A DNA stretch of 64,000 nucleotides from Mytilus galloprovincialis (GCF_965363235.1 NC_134845.1:65873261-65937260); one strand, 5' to 3'. Counted from the stretch's first letter, positions 46,906-60,060 are shown. Notes: a model not told the origin generated them from the letters alone. Numbers and translations: made by a program.

Positions 46906-47964
46906 TGTTCATCAGTTTGACCAAAGCTTAAAAAATAAATCTGTCTTTTATGTTCCATTTATCTTGTTGACAATGGTTGATATTGACCTGAATTTTGGTT
47001 TCAAGAGTATATTATTTAATATATTAAGTGGCACGATTGACCGTGAATGTGGTGTTTAACCGTACCAATGAAAGGAGATAGATCCGATGTTAACGTCATT
47101 GAGACAAAAACCCAACGACACAACAAGACATTTGAAGGATTATCAGTACGTCTGTGAAAAACTAAGTGGATAAAGATTCATCGGCATTTTTCATGTGTTT
47201 ATTTATGGATATATAAACTTGAATATTTCATTTGAAAAACTTGTGAGTTAAAGGAGATCATGGTGATATGAGATATTTGTGAGTTAAAAAACGACAAAGG
47301 GTATATAGAAAATACAGCGCTATCCAAACATAGTGCCTAGCTATAAAATACCAATCATAGTCCAAATGAAGTAGATGTATGCAGCCATAAGGCCTTTGTA
47401 TAAAAGTGACACCTAACATCCACGTATTCCAACATCAATCCGAATTCCGATAGCAATCAATCTTATTCGGAAGACTCCGTATACATACTATAAGTATTTT
47501 ATTGTAATTATATTAAAAAATATTGATCACATGATGCTAGTATTACTAGACTTGCAATTGCTTCAAATCAATCCGACATTAATTTAACGATTTTTGTATT
47601 ATATGCTAGTGATAAATGTATAACATTTATGAAAGGGTTTAAGCATTATAGCATTAGGCCCGTCATCATCACGGATTTACCTATATCAATTTATTTTGAT
47701 TTTGTCGTTGTCAATAGATCTGCAATATTTTTATGCTTTTTATGAGCTATTATTGGTTTGCGTGAAAATATTTCGTTGCAAACTGCATCCTGTTTTAGTA
47801 GATCCCAATGTTTACTAATGCATTGTTTTAATTTATGAATGCATGGATTAAATTTCGTTGCCAATACTAAAAGAATTTCCTTTGTGTTTGTTTGGCCTTT
47901 TTTCTGATTAAATCAGATCTATTATATGATAATGCCTCAGTTATTTTTCTATTTCAAATGACAA

Positions 47965-48020
47965 TCTCCGAAAACATAAACCTCTATCGAAAACATAAAC
48001 CTCTAACGAAAACATAAACC
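47965..48020 (+). repeat. short tandem repeat, three units
   Basis: gaaaacataaacc occurs three times about 19 bases apart. From 46906 to 48290 there is otherwise only AT-rich sequence. Confidence 0.8.
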
Positions 48021-48299
48021 GGACGTTGCAAGCTGTATGTGTTCATCCACAACAACAAAAAAAGACACCAGGTATACCCAACAGTATACACAGAACTGAG
48101 TGTTTCTTCAAATGTAAGTTGTGAATACAACAAAAACAACAAATGTAGCATTCAGGACCAACTTATATAAATACCAAAATTAACACAATATGACATATGC
48201 ATGTAAACCCTACATGATTATAAGTTTATTGACTTATGAGACACACCTATATAGATTTTGCGGCATTAAATTTGTTTATGTTTTGACTGCCATCGGTAC

Positions 48300-48465
48300 A
48301 ATATGAAAATAAGAAGATGGGGTATGATTGCAAATGAGAATTTCCACCAGAGATCAAACAGTTAAAGAGTAAGCAACATTTGCTATAGGTCACAAAATGG
48401 CATTCAACAATGAGCAAACTAAAATCGTACAGCAAACTGTAAATTGCTTAGAAGGAACAAATGTA
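48300..48465 (-). repeat. partial inverted copy of the 1-738 repeat
   Basis: Contains aagatggggtatgattgcaa and ttcaacaatgagcaaact. 48465-50095 holds no gene that I can support. Confidence 0.7.
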
Positions 48466-50094
48466 ATGCAATTCCAAAGGGAAGTTCATCTTACAAAGTT
48501 TCGATCTGTCATTTTGTCAATTGTCTTTATTCTACTTTTCATAATTCAGCGACTATAAAAACACTTCATACTTATTCTGTGAAATTCATATTAATTATAA
48601 CTAATGAAAATACATTTTTGGTATACGAGATTCGTTCCATGCAGGTATAATATATATTTATATATGCATGCCCATCAAAACGAGTTTCTCTTATGAGGTA
48701 ACAAGTATGATTGACACCTTACTTTTTCGGCAACTGTTTAATTCTCGTTTTTGTTTTTGTTTTGTTTTTTTAAAATTATTTAGTTAATTTAGCAGACATT
48801 CCTATTCTTTACGATTCAATACTGAGACCCTTACACTGAAATCAATCAAAAATCAAAGTACTGAAGTACTGAACATCGGATGACCGCAAGTTCTTGTGGA
48901 TAATCCGACAAGCACTTGTCTCAGAAAAAACTCACGTCTCTATACCTGAAAGTGATGTATATGTTCAGATATAAAAAAAATATGAGACAAGTTCGTGCAT
49001 GGATGATAAATAAATGACAGGGAATTCAACCTCACCGTAATGACTACTATATTGTAGTGATACAAATCAGTATACTCTTAGACTGGTTTATTGTTATATT
49101 AATAATTGTACATTACAGTTACATGTATATATTATTTTCATGCTTTTGTATAACATTCTATTCTACTTTATCAATAATAGTGCAACTACCTGTGCAAGTG
49201 CATGGTGGACACTGTTCTGTAATAATTCCGATTTTTCTTATAGAATGGATTTGAGTAGGGCCGAGAAAAAAACAATTTGAGTTTCCTGTAACCCGATCGA
49301 CCCTGGTTTTTTTTAAGCCCCGACCCTAATTTTTTTATTGGATCTTCAAAAAAAAAAAAATATCAACCGACCCTGTTTTTTGACATCTGTTAATCGACAT
49401 AATAATTTATCTAACTTGCTTCTACTAACACAGAAAGTCAGTAAAACATTTTATTAATGTGAAAAGGTATTCCAATAGGTTAAAATCCAAGAAACTTGCA
49501 CAGCAGGTGCTTCAAAAACATTGCAAATGACCGACTTCCGGTTTTTGAAACTAATTACGGACTCGGACTTGGGAAAACCATGATAATTTTCCGGATTTCG
49601 TTTACAATGTCGTATTTTACCCGCAAACACTGTTTAATTATCCATGCAGTTATCGTTCCTTGAGTTGCAAACGTTCTTGATAATATTTTTCCGCAAGCGT
49701 GTGCATAGATATTTATGATTTTTTTTACAACAAAACATTTTAATATTATTAATTTATCTTCTTAAAAGTATTTGGTGAGTATTCATTGAAGAAATAAATT
49801 TCAACAAGTGAGGAATGTTTACGTACTTATCATGTTTATAGATCGGTTAAAACTTGAACCAAAACGAATATTACGTAATGGAAATCTAGGCGATAGCAAT
49901 ACACCGGAGTGCCCTTAAGGTCATCCGCTGTAAACATACTACGTGATACAGTTATTTCAAATAAAAATTCAAGATATGCAATGTTACTTAATGGCAAGGT
50001 GCCTGATTATAGACGTAATAGTCGAATGACTTAAAATATTTATGACTGAAATCGATTTGATGAGTTGCGGAAATGATTATATAGAATATAATAC

Positions 50095-50235
50095 TAGATA
50101 AAATTGAGAATGAAAATGGGAAAGTAGTCAAAAAGACAACAACTCGACAAAGAACAGGTCTGGACTGCCAAAGGCCATGCACCAATGAGTCTTCATCACA
50201 TCGAGAAAATTCAAAACACATAGGCAACATCACGG
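50095..50235 (+). repeat. copy of the gagaatggaaatgggg repeat
   Basis: Starts aaaattgagaatgaaaatgg and keeps aagacaacaactcgac. Confidence 0.75.
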
Positions 50236-50689
50236 TTTAGAGACTTATTAAAGTTCCTAAGCCCAATTTGTAGTCTGAATTCTTAGTTTTCGTATTTTCA
50301 TTTGATATAGTCGTGCTGATCATATATTAAAGGTGTACAGTATTCTCTGCTTTCAAAATCTTTCTTTTTGGATCCTTGTTTTCTCACTGCAGCATTTTAG
50401 GAAGATTGTGTTGAATATTTTGACATATATAGTACTAGTATTTGATACATTAACCCACTTGAAATTCTATGATTTTGTTTATATATTTAGGATATGGATG
50501 GTTATAATAAATTTAAAAAATCAGCTCTAAGAAATGAAATTATTATTCGATTTTATCTCTTAGTCTGTATGTCACCCGTATCTGTATATTATGACCTGAT
50601 GGAGTTTTTTGGAAATCATGCTAATAATAATAATAATAATATAAAACATTTAGTCTAAACTACACACGAAAAGGAGAAGCTGATTTTTT

Positions 50690-50885
50690 TTTTTTGACAA
50701 CTTGAAATCATACAGGAAAACCAACGGTCTAATACATATAAATATTGAGTAACGAGAAACAATAAACATGTATGATTCAGAACAACAAACGACAACCACT
50801 GAACAATATGCTTCCGACTTCTTACATTTGGTCTCTGGTGAAGAGTTGACTTATTGCCAATCATGCAACATCTTCTGTTGTTTCT
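50690..50885 (-). repeat. partial inverted copy of the 1-738 repeat
   Basis: Contains caacaaacgacaaccactga near its middle and the gaagagttgacttattgcca region. Confidence 0.65.
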
Positions 50886-51089
50886 ATTTTACAGATTCTT
50901 GAAGACTAATTGTTGAATCTATATGTCTTTTTTTGTTTGTCCATCGATTGCTGAATCATATTCTCTTTTTTTTTGTGCATTTCTATATCAACAGTGTCTT
51001 TATCCAGATAACAAGTCGCAATTCTGAATCTTTTATCATATGCAACAATATTTTACGTTTTCACACCTGGCAAAGGCTGTTATAAATAG

Positions 51090-54000
51090 CAAGGAATTGT
51101 ATATTTAAAAGGAATGGAAACGCGGCCGACTTCAAAGAAAATATTATGATGCATCTCTTGCTTTGATCGGGTGTTAATTACACCCCATCGCTCTAACTGG
51201 CTCATTACTTATCTGGTAGAAGTTATCGAACGTGGTCATTTAATCTGACACTAGTTATCTAACTTGACAATGATATTTTTTTCTTCTTAGGCATGTTTCT
51301 GTAATAAAAAATAATGACTAAAACATCATTCTAAGGCAGGGGCGGATTTAGGCGGGGGTGTGGCGGGCGTGCGCCCCCCCCCCCCCCTAAAATTTGCAAA
51401 GCTTGGGTTGACTTCAACATATTTAAGTATCAGAAGAGACCATTCAATCTTTTTTATCATTCAAAGTATATAAAACAGTCAGTTTAACAGAATCAACGTG
51501 ATTACTAATCAACTGACCTACGCTTTATTAAAGTTCTATAAATAACTTCAAAGGAAGGTGTCAAACGCGGAGCTGCGTTTGATGACAATAATAATAGTTT
51601 TTTTAGCAGTTAAAGTAAAAACAAATGTTACATTGTATTTGCGGTTTTTATAATCAATTTGTTTGATAATCGAAGTTCTAAAACATCCCTTACTCACTTT
51701 CACAATTTCATCATGACACGGTGAAGAAAACAGTGAGATTCTTTTATAATATCCCGGCGTAATGAAAGATAGAAATACTGTTTCAAGCGAAAGTTTAGTT
51801 TATTGATTTGTTTCTCTGTGTCTATATTTATTTCTCACTTGCAACCTAAATATTTAGCCGAATTCTGTACCGTATTACTGTATGCTTGGAATCCCAAGAA
51901 AATAAATATAACTGCGTAAATGCATCTCATTTTGATTTTAGTTGTTTGTGGCGAACACAGTAAAGTCTGGCACAACCTCCGAAAATCAAAAAAGTGAAAA
52001 ACAGATTGTATGAAAGGACAATTAAAAATCGCTGGTAAAAGTAGAAATTTTCGTTTGAAAAATATATTGGTCAGGTAAGCAATTTTGATCTGTCTCGTCT
52101 CACTTTGCGTCCGTCTGTCCGCCCGTCTATCTGTAGATTGTTGTCAAGTGTGGATTACGGCGGTTTCAGCTTGAAACTTTAATTTTCGCTAATTTTACCA
52201 CACAATAGTTCGAGATATCTACATTTCACCCCTTTAGAAAAATATTTCAATAGTTTTACCTAAAAAAACCTCCAAATTTTTTTCGCCTCGCTTCGCTCGG
52301 CGAAAAACAAACTATGCGCCCCCCCCCTAATTGGAAATCCTAGATCCGCCCCTGTAAGGGCCATTCTGTTTCAATTTGCTTGGCGTAAAATAAATCATAT
52401 TATTGTTATTTTTGAAGATAATTCGAAATACACATTCTATTGTAGAGTAACGGTACTTACATTGTGTAGTACGAACGTGGTAAAGTAGCTAAGTGATAAA
52501 ATAAATTAATCCAAGAAAAAAATATATAACAATACAACCACATGCAAAGTTAGTAATAAAAAACTTATTATTCAATTTTTTTTTTATCGTATTATTTCAT
52601 GAAGGTATGTCATAATCAGATGATATCGGACATTTTACGAGTGTTAAAAAGTTTTCATGCAAAATAAAGAACATTTTAAAAATGTAACTAAATGACTGTT
52701 AAAGAAAGAAGTTAATAAATTATTATGAAGGAAGGAAAATTTTAACAACTGCAGTATATTATCTAGATAAAAGAACTCAGATTACAGGTGTTATAATAAA
52801 CAACGGCATGCAGGATGTTCCAATTTGCAGGTATAATATATCATGTATCAATGATAAGCTAATTTGTCTCTGGTCTTACATACTTTTAAGATGTTAAAAA
52901 TTAATAATGTCGAGCTCACCTGTTAATTAATGCTAAATTATGCAGAGATTAATTTTTTTTAGAAACAGTTCAAACTTTCCCACATTCGCATTTTATTTAT
53001 TTAAACACCAAAGGAATACTTTTGCGGCCTATAGACTACTGCTCTGGGAGAAAAAGGAAGGAACAGTTTTGCTGTTTCGTATGGTAATTTGCGGCAACGC
53101 TTTATAATGGCAAACTAAACAACGATTTAGTATCTAAAGCAGCATTTGACAAAAAAACTTGAAATGCATAACATCGTACATGGCACAATAAATCCCAATC
53201 GTGTGTCTTTTATATATATCTTGTCTGTTATTTCAAACAAAATGGCGTCAATGTGAAATATAAACATGGGATTTTGAAAAATCATAGCTAATTCGTTTTT
53301 ATCACCATTTTCATAAAACCAACATTATGCGATAGAAAAAAGACTAAGCTTTTAAATTATATGTCAATGTCACATCTATTTCAAGTTATTCAAATTATAC
53401 CAAAATACAAAGTGTCGATGTATTTGTTGACGCACAACTTCAAATTTTCAACATGTTTCGAAATAAAATCATATATATTGTACCAATTACATTTAGCATT
53501 CGTAATTTAGATCAAACTGTAGAAAAATATTCCTTCTTTAAAATGATATCTCATTTTCTCACTTTTTTCTTTCTACTTTCCAATATAATAAAGAAATCGT
53601 AGTGCACTCCCAGATTGATAGACATATTTTGACAGAATATTGAAACTCAAAACTGAAATTTCGAAAAATCGTAGAAAATTCTTAAAAGTTACAAGAAACT
53701 TCAAAAAGAGCCTAAGCGATAGAATAAGGTTTCAGCTTCATAATGATATCAACTGTTTTGTTTTGCACTTCGCAGTTTTCAAGTTTTTAGAAAAAAATCA
53801 AAACACAGTATTTTTTGTTTAGTAATCCGGATGAAACTCCCTCAATTTTCAAGACCGAGGTCTATTCTAATGAGAATTTACTCAATACAATATTACAAAC
53901 GTATGTTTGATGAGGCATTAAAATGATACCTAAGGCCTTACTTTTTGCTAGGAATAAAAGTTTATTCTTGATTTCGGGTTTCTCTCTCATTTATATCGTC

Positions 54001-54191
54001 TCAAGCAAGATGACCCCGTGAATTAAAAGACCGATTTATATGACAGGAAATGGAACTCCGTCATGATTTTTTATATTATTCATCATACTTCCGCCTGAGC
54101 CAGACATGGTTTATGACTCTGCGGGTGCGCTGTTGGTATCCCGATTGATCTCGAGCCGCGTTTCCATTCCTTTTAAATATACAATTCCTTG
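51090..54191. mobile_element. 3.1-kb inverted-repeat element with 7-bp target duplication TAAATAG
   Basis: The first and last 37 bases are perfect inverted copies (start caaggaattgtatattt, then aaaaggaatggaaacgcggc). TAAATAG flanks both sides (51083-51089, 54192-54198). It contains the 1018-bp element at 51337. No transposase ORF is visible, so it is non-autonomous. Confidence 0.85.
51337..52354. mobile_element. non-autonomous DNA transposon nested in the 3.1-kb element, 5-bp target duplication TAAGG
   Basis: Ends caggggcgga and tccgcccctg are a perfect 10-base inverted pair; C-runs follow both ends. TAAGG lies at 51332-51336 and 52355-52359. The interior has no convincing ORF. Confidence 0.86.
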
Positions 54192-54525
54192 TAAATAGCT
54201 AGATTTATTACAAACCACTAGTAACAACGAAATTATGCATATTAATATAAAACATTGCTCTCGTTCTTTCGGGGATGGTGAAAGGGGCCATTCATTGGCA
54301 CCAAGATCACCAGATGCGACGTAAATGCATCAGATATTTGATAAAAAAAAATTATATCTCCCTGATAAAGCCTGAAAAGTAAATTATGTTATGCTTGTCC
54401 AAAGTGTGTACAATTGGCTTTTTTTAAAATACGAATCATGCTTATCAATTTATTTATTTTTATTTCGAATGTATGTGTGTAGCTGTGTGAATTTCCTGAT
54501 GCATATAAACAAACTATTAATTAAA

Positions 54526-54575
54526 GGAGGTTTTCTAGAGAAAACCTCCGGGGGGGGGGGGGGGGGGGGGGGGGG
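54526..54575. repeat. 10-bp-stem hairpin followed by a run of 26 G
   Basis: ggaggttttc and gaaaacctcc pair around a TAGA loop (54526-54549). A G homopolymer fills 54550-54575. Strong potential for G-quadruplex and for assembly length error. Confidence 0.9.
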
Positions 54576-54930
54576 CACTTCAATTTTGTTTTTGGTAGGG
54601 GTGAGCAGCTGGGACATCGAGTACCCCATCCTTTTCATATTTTTTGTTTATCAAAAATATATACCTACAAAATGTACCTTGTTATATATCAATTAACAAA
54701 AATAAGACCTATAGATATATTTGAATATTTTTCATCTTCTGGTACATTAGTATAAATTTTTTTGTCCCGCTCATCATCACGTTCATTGTTATTAAGCAAC
54801 GTAGTAGCGCAATAATATAACCTTCCTTTTCAATAAATTCGTCTAATTTTAAACACTTTCTTCTTATTGCCCCCTTTAATATAAAAGACATTCAATTCCA
54901 AAATACAATACATGTAAAAGACGTTTGGTC

Positions 54931-54962
54931 AGATCATAGATGGTATAACATCTATGATCAGA
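54931..54962. repeat. short perfect hairpin
   Basis: gatcatagatg and catctatgatc pair around gtataa. 54576-56014 otherwise shows no gene. Confidence 0.8.
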
Positions 54963-56014
54963 TAAATTTAATATCACCCTAGAGAGTAATACTTTCACTG
55001 ATTTTAACATGTTCAATAATAATTAAAAACTAATTAAAAGTTACATTGCCGTTCTCTCTTCAAGGACACTGTCATAATGGAATTTCTCTAAATTATTGTT
55101 ATCATGTTTTAGTATACAAACCCTTTAATGTTAAATAGGTGCAAATGTCAAAATGGTTGGATTTATTGCATCTATCACTGGCATCAGTGGAAAAACCACA
55201 TCAGAATAAATAGAGTTTAATTGGTTTGACAAATAACTGATGCATTTACGACTGTGGTTTAACCGCATCAAAAATAAATACGGACATCTGATTAACTTCA
55301 GATAGTTATGATATAATCAAGCAAGTGATAATATCAACCTATTGATATATTGAATCTGAATTTCTCACCCTTTTCATATATAGGTGGTGCTTAACTTTTG
55401 GCGGACTGTATATCATAGAGCATGTAAAAGTGACCTATTACAGCGGCTCATCCCTACCACTAATTATATAGTAAGTGTCTGCCTCCTCCCCCTCGAGGAG
55501 ATAACAGCACACAGCCTCAGTAGCAAAAGAATAGTACAATATATAATGATGTTTTTTGCATAGGGAAATTTTATACAGTCTTGTTAAAAATTGTTTGTTA
55601 TTTTTAACATCGCATTTGAAAAAAAATAATTTCATGTGTTTTTTAATCGGCATATATAACATTCTTTGTGTGACCAAAATTTTATTTTCCCGTTAATTTT
55701 GAATGAAACATGTGGCATGCTTAAATCCGAAAGAACTTCAAAACCTAACAGACAAGAAATAACGTAACATTTACAGATCTGAAAGTAAATACGCTGTTAT
55801 GTAAATATTCTTATCAGATATTAATGTCCAGGATCTCTGCATGGTTAAAGTCTAATTAGATGAAATTCCAACGGTAAAGATAATTTGTTAAATGTAACAC
55901 GATATCCTTTCAAGTCTGTGCGAATTCTTTTGAACTGTGAAGTAAATCAATGTGATAAATCGCACACCCTAGTAGGAAACTTGGAGCCGGAAAACGCGCG
56001 CTTTCTTTCTTTAA

Positions 56015-56158
56015 ATGACAGTTGTGTTCAATCAAAAGTGTTATTTTGAAATTTTTCATTTCAAATTATTCTTAATTACGATGATTTGCATAAAACTATC
56101 AACAGCACCAAGCTTAGACAATCAATTCCAACAAAATGACAATAGGGATGGAGAAGAG
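56015..56158 (+). CDS. candidate peptide gene, signal-peptide exon
   Basis: ATG at 56015 follows tttctttctttaa. The exon is open to a consensus donor gtaagc after G-E-E. A second Met at residue 23 would leave too short a hydrophobic core, so the first ATG is preferred. Confidence 0.5.
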
Positions 56159-59100
56159 GTAAGCATGTTTAACTTTAATTTGATCTTTCAAAGTTTATAA
56201 GTAGTCGGGAATGACTTTTCCAATTAAAAAAAAGAAGTGGTTCATATGCTAATTCGTGGTCAGTTAAAAAAAAAAAGAATATTATTATCGAAAACGATAT
56301 CTATTTTATGAATTAAGAGTTAATCAAAATGTGTTTCCTACATGCAGATTCTAATTTGATGTTTAAACTATCCAATGTGTTAAAAGATCTTAAAAGGACG
56401 TTGTGAGGTAAACTTGACTGACCGCATTATAGACTGAAGCTTAATGTCATGTGTCTCATGATTTGTTTACTTATATAAATACTGTTTATTAACTTTTTAT
56501 TTATTGAATATATATTCATGCCCCACCTACGATAGTAGAGGGGCATTATGTTTTCTGGTCTGTTGCTCCGTCCATTCGTTCGTTCGTCCATTCGTTCGTT
56601 CGTTCGTTCGTTCGTCCACAGGTTAAAGTTTTTGATCAAGGTAGTTTTTGATGAAGCTGAAGTCCAATCAACTTGAAACTTAAAATTGAGAATGGAAATG
56701 GGGAATGTGACAAAGAGACAACAACCCGACCGTAGAAAAAAACAACAGCAGAAGGTCACCAACAGGTCTTCAATGTAGCGAGGAATTCCCGCACATTAGT
56801 TCACTTGTTGCTTATGATATGATCTTTCTAATTTTAAAGCCAAATTAGACTTTTTACCCCAATTTTACGGTCCACTGAACATAGAAAATGAAAGTGTGAG
56901 TTTCAGGTTAAAGTTTTTTTGGTCAAGGTTGTTTTTGATGAAGATGTAGTCTAATCCACTTGAAACTTAGTACACTTGATGCTTATGATTATGACCTTTT
57001 TAATTCTAAAGCCAAATTAAATTTTTGACCCAATTTCACGGTCCATGGAACATGGAAAATAATAGTGCCAGTGGGGCATCCGTGTACTTTGGACACATTC
57101 TTGTTTTTTTATGTTTGAACTAACCGATAAGAACAACAGAAACATTGGAAATTCTAAAATAGTTTCTGGTGTGTTATAGAACTCACAATTAATATATATC
57201 TTTAGGAAAATATGTTTAAAATTAGCTCAAATTGCCGCAATGAGCTATATGATTATAATTCTTGATTATTGCTAATCGAATATGCATGTTTGGGTGTGTT
57301 ACGTTTGTACGGAATTAGAAATTAACGGACATTACATTTTCGCGAGAGAAAAATAGAGTTGCGTGAGTTTTACAGATAAATTTAAAAAGAATGTAAATGC
57401 AACTCGTATTAGACCTTTTACTGAGCCGATTCTGATTAAAACCACAAAGATATTTTACCTTACAGTGTGTAAATGTCAAATATATACTATACATGCTATA
57501 TAGATATAGAAAAATGTGGCATGAGTGCCAATGAGACAACTCTCCATCCAAACAACAATTTATAAATAAAAAAAGGTAAAACATTATAGGTCAATGTACG
57601 GTCTTCAACACGGAGCCTCTGCTCACACAGAACAACAAGCTATAAGGGGCCCCAAAATGGTCTTTTGTGGATAGTTGTCTCATTGCCAATCATACCACAT
57701 CTTCTTTTTTATATAGTGTAAAACCATTCAAACGGGAAAACCTACGTTGTCTATATAAAAAAAACGAGAAACGAGAAACACGTATAAATTACATAAACGA
57801 ACGAGAACTACTGTACATCAGATTCCTGACTTACACAGCTACTATTGCATAGGTACTTTTTCTTTACTTTAAATCTGTAGTACTGGACATTTACTTTTAA
57901 TATTTAGTACTATTTCTTTACTTTAGAATTATTGTAATATTTAGGTACTTTTATTTTTCAGTTCTTGAGTAGAATACAATGACATACAGACTTAGAGCGA
58001 TAAAGAGTTACTCTCAGGTCCGTTCTTAGTGTCTTTATGTTGTCGGAATGTACAAGTACTCAGCCACGTTAACTCTGTGTTTTTGTTTAATGTTTTTCTA
58101 CTTGTATCCATCTGAAAAGTTAAGCCTCATTCAACTGATTGTTATTATAGTTCATTCCCTATGTTGTACTGTTACACTACTGTCCACTGTCCCAAGTTAG
58201 GGAGCGGATCCCGCTAACATATTTAATTCAGTGTTTGTCGTTTGTTGATATATTTGTTATTCTCGACTCCTAGTTCTCGACTCCTAAGTCGAGATTAAGA
58301 ATTGAACGATGGACAGTTAGGGCGTGAATTTCTCATGCTACCTGATTTTAAGATATTACGAGACGTGAATAATCAAAGTTTATTGATTGGTTAGGACAAT
58401 CCAAACTAAGTAAATGTCCTTCAATCTCGTAGAGTATCGGATTTGTCCTCTCTATTTTAGCAATTAGATTTTACACAGGTAACCCTTTATCTATAAAAAG
58501 TCGAATCTTCTTGATTAAAAAACAACGTTAAACGATACTACTTCATAGCGTGTGACCTCACGTGTGTTGTAAAATTTGTTGATTGATGCACGTGGCTATT
58601 CTAGTAAAGGAATTAATCTACAAAGCGAGAGCACTTTCCATTTTTATCAGCTAAGAGTCGAATAGCCTTTTCAAAAGGCTAACGCTTGTTCATTTTGTTG
58701 TTCATTTATTCTTTTTCCTGGAGAAGTGTAAACCCTAGTTTCGTCATAATTTTTAAATTTAGTAATAAAACATTCAGAAATATACACTTCAAGTCAAATA
58801 TTAATGGATAATTAATATTAATAAAAAAAATGATTTCTCGTATGCAATAATACCTTTGCCATTGATCTGTTTACACCTTATATACTAGTAGAACATTAGT
58901 ATTTTTCTATCATAGATACATATTACACAGAAAAGGAAAAGAAAACAAAGTGGACAGGACAAAACCAGACCTGAATTAAAAAAGCAGAAGAAAGGCAAAA
59001 AGGTACGCTATTGTACAGTTGTTGTTACAGTGTCATTTGGAGGAGCAATGACGATTTTGTACAATGTCGTTACCGGTGGCAATCATTACCACTGTTTGTT

Positions 59101-59476
59101 ATTACAAAAAAAAACCGGACATATTTTAGTTTGTTTGAATATTCAAAATATTCATAGGGGGAGGGGGTTGGCATATGGTATATTGTTTATAGAATTGTTT
59201 TAGTTCAACTGATTTAAAAGTATTTTTAATAAGTAAGTCAAACGCGTTGTCTTTGCTTGCTCATATTACTGTGAAAACTAAACATTTTTCTTCATTTCAA
59301 ATCAAATATTTTTCATTTGAGCAAAACATCTGGACGTTTTATTAGCAAACTCAACATGGAATTGGTAATTGACTACTTTTAGTCTTTATAATATTTATTT
59401 GTTTTTCTTTGATCATCAACCAACAACATTTAAAGTCGAAATCAATCGTTTTTTTTTGTATTTTTAGGAAATATGA
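56015..59476 (+). CDS. candidate small secreted, lysine-rich peptide precursor (79 aa)
   Basis: Exons 56015-56158, 58916-59002 and 59468-59476 join in phase 0: 48 codons, 29 codons, then Glu-Ile-stop. The N-terminus has a hydrophobic core (L-F-L-I-T-M-I-C-I) ending S-T-A before P-S-L-D, as expected for a signal peptide with an unusually long leading segment. The mature part changes from Asn/Gln/Asp-rich to very basic (Q-K-R-K-R-K-Q, then K-K-Q-K-K-G-K-K). Possible dibasic processing sites are present. Donors are gtaagc and gtacgc; acceptors catag and tatttttag. I recognise no family. It could be a short regulatory peptide or matrix protein, or a chance chain of splice-like sites. Confidence 0.48.
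56515..57105 (+). repeat. gccccacc mussel repeat, interrupted by a gagaatggaaatgggg repeat
   Basis: It begins gccccacctacgatagtaga with (cgtt)n; at about 56682-56797 the other repeat intrudes (aattgagaatggaaatgggg to caatgtagcgaggaattccc); then the first resumes and a second partial copy follows to the ttggacacattcttg end. All lie in intron 1 of the candidate peptide gene. Confidence 0.85.
57500..57830 (-). repeat. mussel repeat, same family as 32885-33140
   Basis: Contains caatgagacaactctccatc, cttcaacacggagcc and acaacaagctataaggggcc. Confidence 0.8.
58005..58260 (+). repeat. partial copy of the 1-738 repeat (middle)
   Basis: Contains gtgtctttatgttgtcggaa, agccacgttaactctgtgtt and tcgtttgttgatat. 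Confidence 0.8.
58916..59002 (+). CDS. candidate peptide gene, basic exon
   Basis: Acceptor ttttctatcatag, donor gtacgc. It codes I-H-I-T-Q-K-R-K-R-K-Q-S-G-Q-D-K then a Lys-rich end. The exon is purine-rich against AT-rich flanks, as coding exons here tend to be. Confidence 0.5.
59468..59476 (+). CDS. candidate peptide gene, last two codons and stop
   Basis: Acceptor gtatttttag with a long T-run. GAA ATA TGA ends the frame; what follows would be 3' UTR. Confidence 0.4.
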   Translation, partial: EI

Positions 59477-59844
59477 AGAACATGACAACTAGACGCACCA
59501 TATATAGCTCATATGTATATGGCTATATATGTCAAAAGAAACAGATATTTTATTTTATAATACAGGAATTAAAAGAAATCATTTTCTTTTTTGAGTTGAT
59601 TTGTTATTTACATGAGTTATCATATTTGTTGTGGCTATTTTACCTAGCAGTTGAACAACATATGGTCTCAACAGCAACAGTACAATTATGTTTTATTCAA
59701 AATAATGTGCATGCTTTAATATGTAATTTTCAAGAATTTAAATTTTCTACCTGTGCTGTACTGACATTAAACAGTTTGTAGTCATGTTTTCTCTTGAAAA
59801 ATAATTGATTTCTATCTCGTTTACTTTCCTTTAATTTGATGGAT

Positions 59845-60060
59845 TCACGAATACGTGATAGCGTGATCACCCCGAGTGCGAGAGGTCCTAGGTTGAAACC
59901 CGGCTGGATGAAAACAGAGATTTTATAATTTGTATTTGTTGCTTCTCCGCTTAGCACGCAGCATGAAGGAGTTTGATTAAAGGATTGATTGGCTCGAAGT
60001 GATAATGCTATGTCCGTGTCGGTGGACTGTTATCTTATGAACAACATGACGGTTGTCACA
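59845..60060 (+). mobile_element. tRNA-derived SINE-like sequence
   Basis: gatagcgtgatcaccccgag and ggttgaaacccgg resemble the A- and B-box region of a tRNA head. The body has tttgttgcttctccgcttag, cacgcagcat and attggctcgaagt, which I recall from the conserved middle of widespread molluscan SINEs. It has lost its true tRNA fold. Confidence 0.6.

Noticed and set aside
59860..59935. tRNA gene
   Set aside because: The B-box-like motif is imperfect and no cloverleaf could be drawn; the surrounding sequence fits a SINE.
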